The position numbers were made by a program, and so were the translations under genes. The notes under the pieces were generated by a model that did no database searches, was not told the DNA's origin, and saw nothing but the letters and a program-made list of their open reading frames with translations. Below are positions 63,944 through 64,000 of a stretch of DNA of 64,000 bases, in pieces. Position 1 is the first letter of the stretch. Every line of letters starts with the position of its first letter. Source of the stretch: Pectobacterium sp. A5351 (GTDB lineage Bacteria; Pseudomonadota; Gammaproteobacteria; Enterobacterales; Enterobacteriaceae); NCBI RefSeq assembly GCF_028335745.1, contig NZ_CP116477.1:744001-808000 (forward strand), in the 5' to 3' direction.

Positions 63944-64000
63944 CATACCTGTCATATTTCAAGCGGTTGTGTGTTGTCCGTCTTCGCGCAACTCGACTGA
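63944..64000. repeat. Second, shortened copy of the MITE-like repeat (cut by window end)
   Basis: CATACCTGTCATATTTCAAG matches the left end of the element at 52256, and CTTCGCGCAACTCGA matches its right part, with the centre missing. Likely an internally deleted copy. Confidence 0.65.

Overview
The window looks like a chromosome segment of a soft-rot enterobacterium, most likely Pectobacterium (Enterobacterales). Gene order and protein sequences match enterobacterial blocks: lplT and elaA; yggR-yggS-proC-yggT-yggU-rdgB-hemW; nsrR-rnr-rlmB-yjfL; yjfP; rpsF-priB-rpsR-rplI; ytfB/fklB/ytfE. An indolepyruvate decarboxylase and several chemoreceptors fit a plant-associated lifestyle. The genus is inferred from resemblance only; no database search was possible.

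Layout. 1-1561: 3' part of lplT and the 5' part of elaA. About 1536-37198: an apparently complete 35.7-kb Mu-like transposable prophage inserted inside elaA; the missing elaA 3' end resumes at 37199. The phage reads left to right: S24 (LexA/CI-type) repressor on the minus strand, Ner, transposase A, ATPase B, about eleven small early genes, GemA, a Mor-type activator, an exported accessory protein, a lysis cassette (holin-like protein, membrane-anchored transglycosylase, Rz with nested Rz1), terminase, portal, gp30/F-like head protein, G, protease I/scaffold Z, capsid T, neck and tail genes (sheath, tube, frameshifted chaperone, tape measure, N, P, spike), baseplate gp46-gp48, tail fibre and fibre chaperone. 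No recognisable mom or gin gene was found.

37199-38850 holds the elaA remnant, an entericidin-A lipoprotein, a DinJ-YafQ toxin-antitoxin pair and a ParDE-like pair whose toxin looks truncated. 38850-44177 is the hemW-rdgB-yggU-yggT-proC-yggS operon (minus strand), divergent from a PilT-like ATPase gene. 44146-48067 carries a PAS-PAS-GAF-GGDEF diguanylate cyclase, a probable 45-residue membrane protein and a chemoreceptor. 48378-57705 contains nsrR-rnr, rlmB, a MITE-like repeat with an ERIC core, yjfL, a Cache chemoreceptor, yjfP and the ribosomal S6-PriB-S18-L9 operon. The remainder has a DUF488 gene, ytfB, fklB, ytfE with an NsrR-type operator, ipdC, a DUF2502 secreted protein, a flavodoxin-like gene and the start of a second repeat copy.

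The most interesting observations are in the prophage. An exact 25-bp sequence occurs three times, each upstream of a late gene block (lysis, head, baseplate), in the arrangement of Mu Plys/PI/PP; each copy is followed by a hairpin next to the start codon. A tRNA-like structured element lies at the geometric centre of the prophage. The tail chaperone has an A_AAA_AAG -1 slippery site. The Mor-type activator appears to contain a tandemly duplicated dimerisation motif. The repressor has the self-cleavage residues expected of an SOS-inducible phage, unlike Mu.
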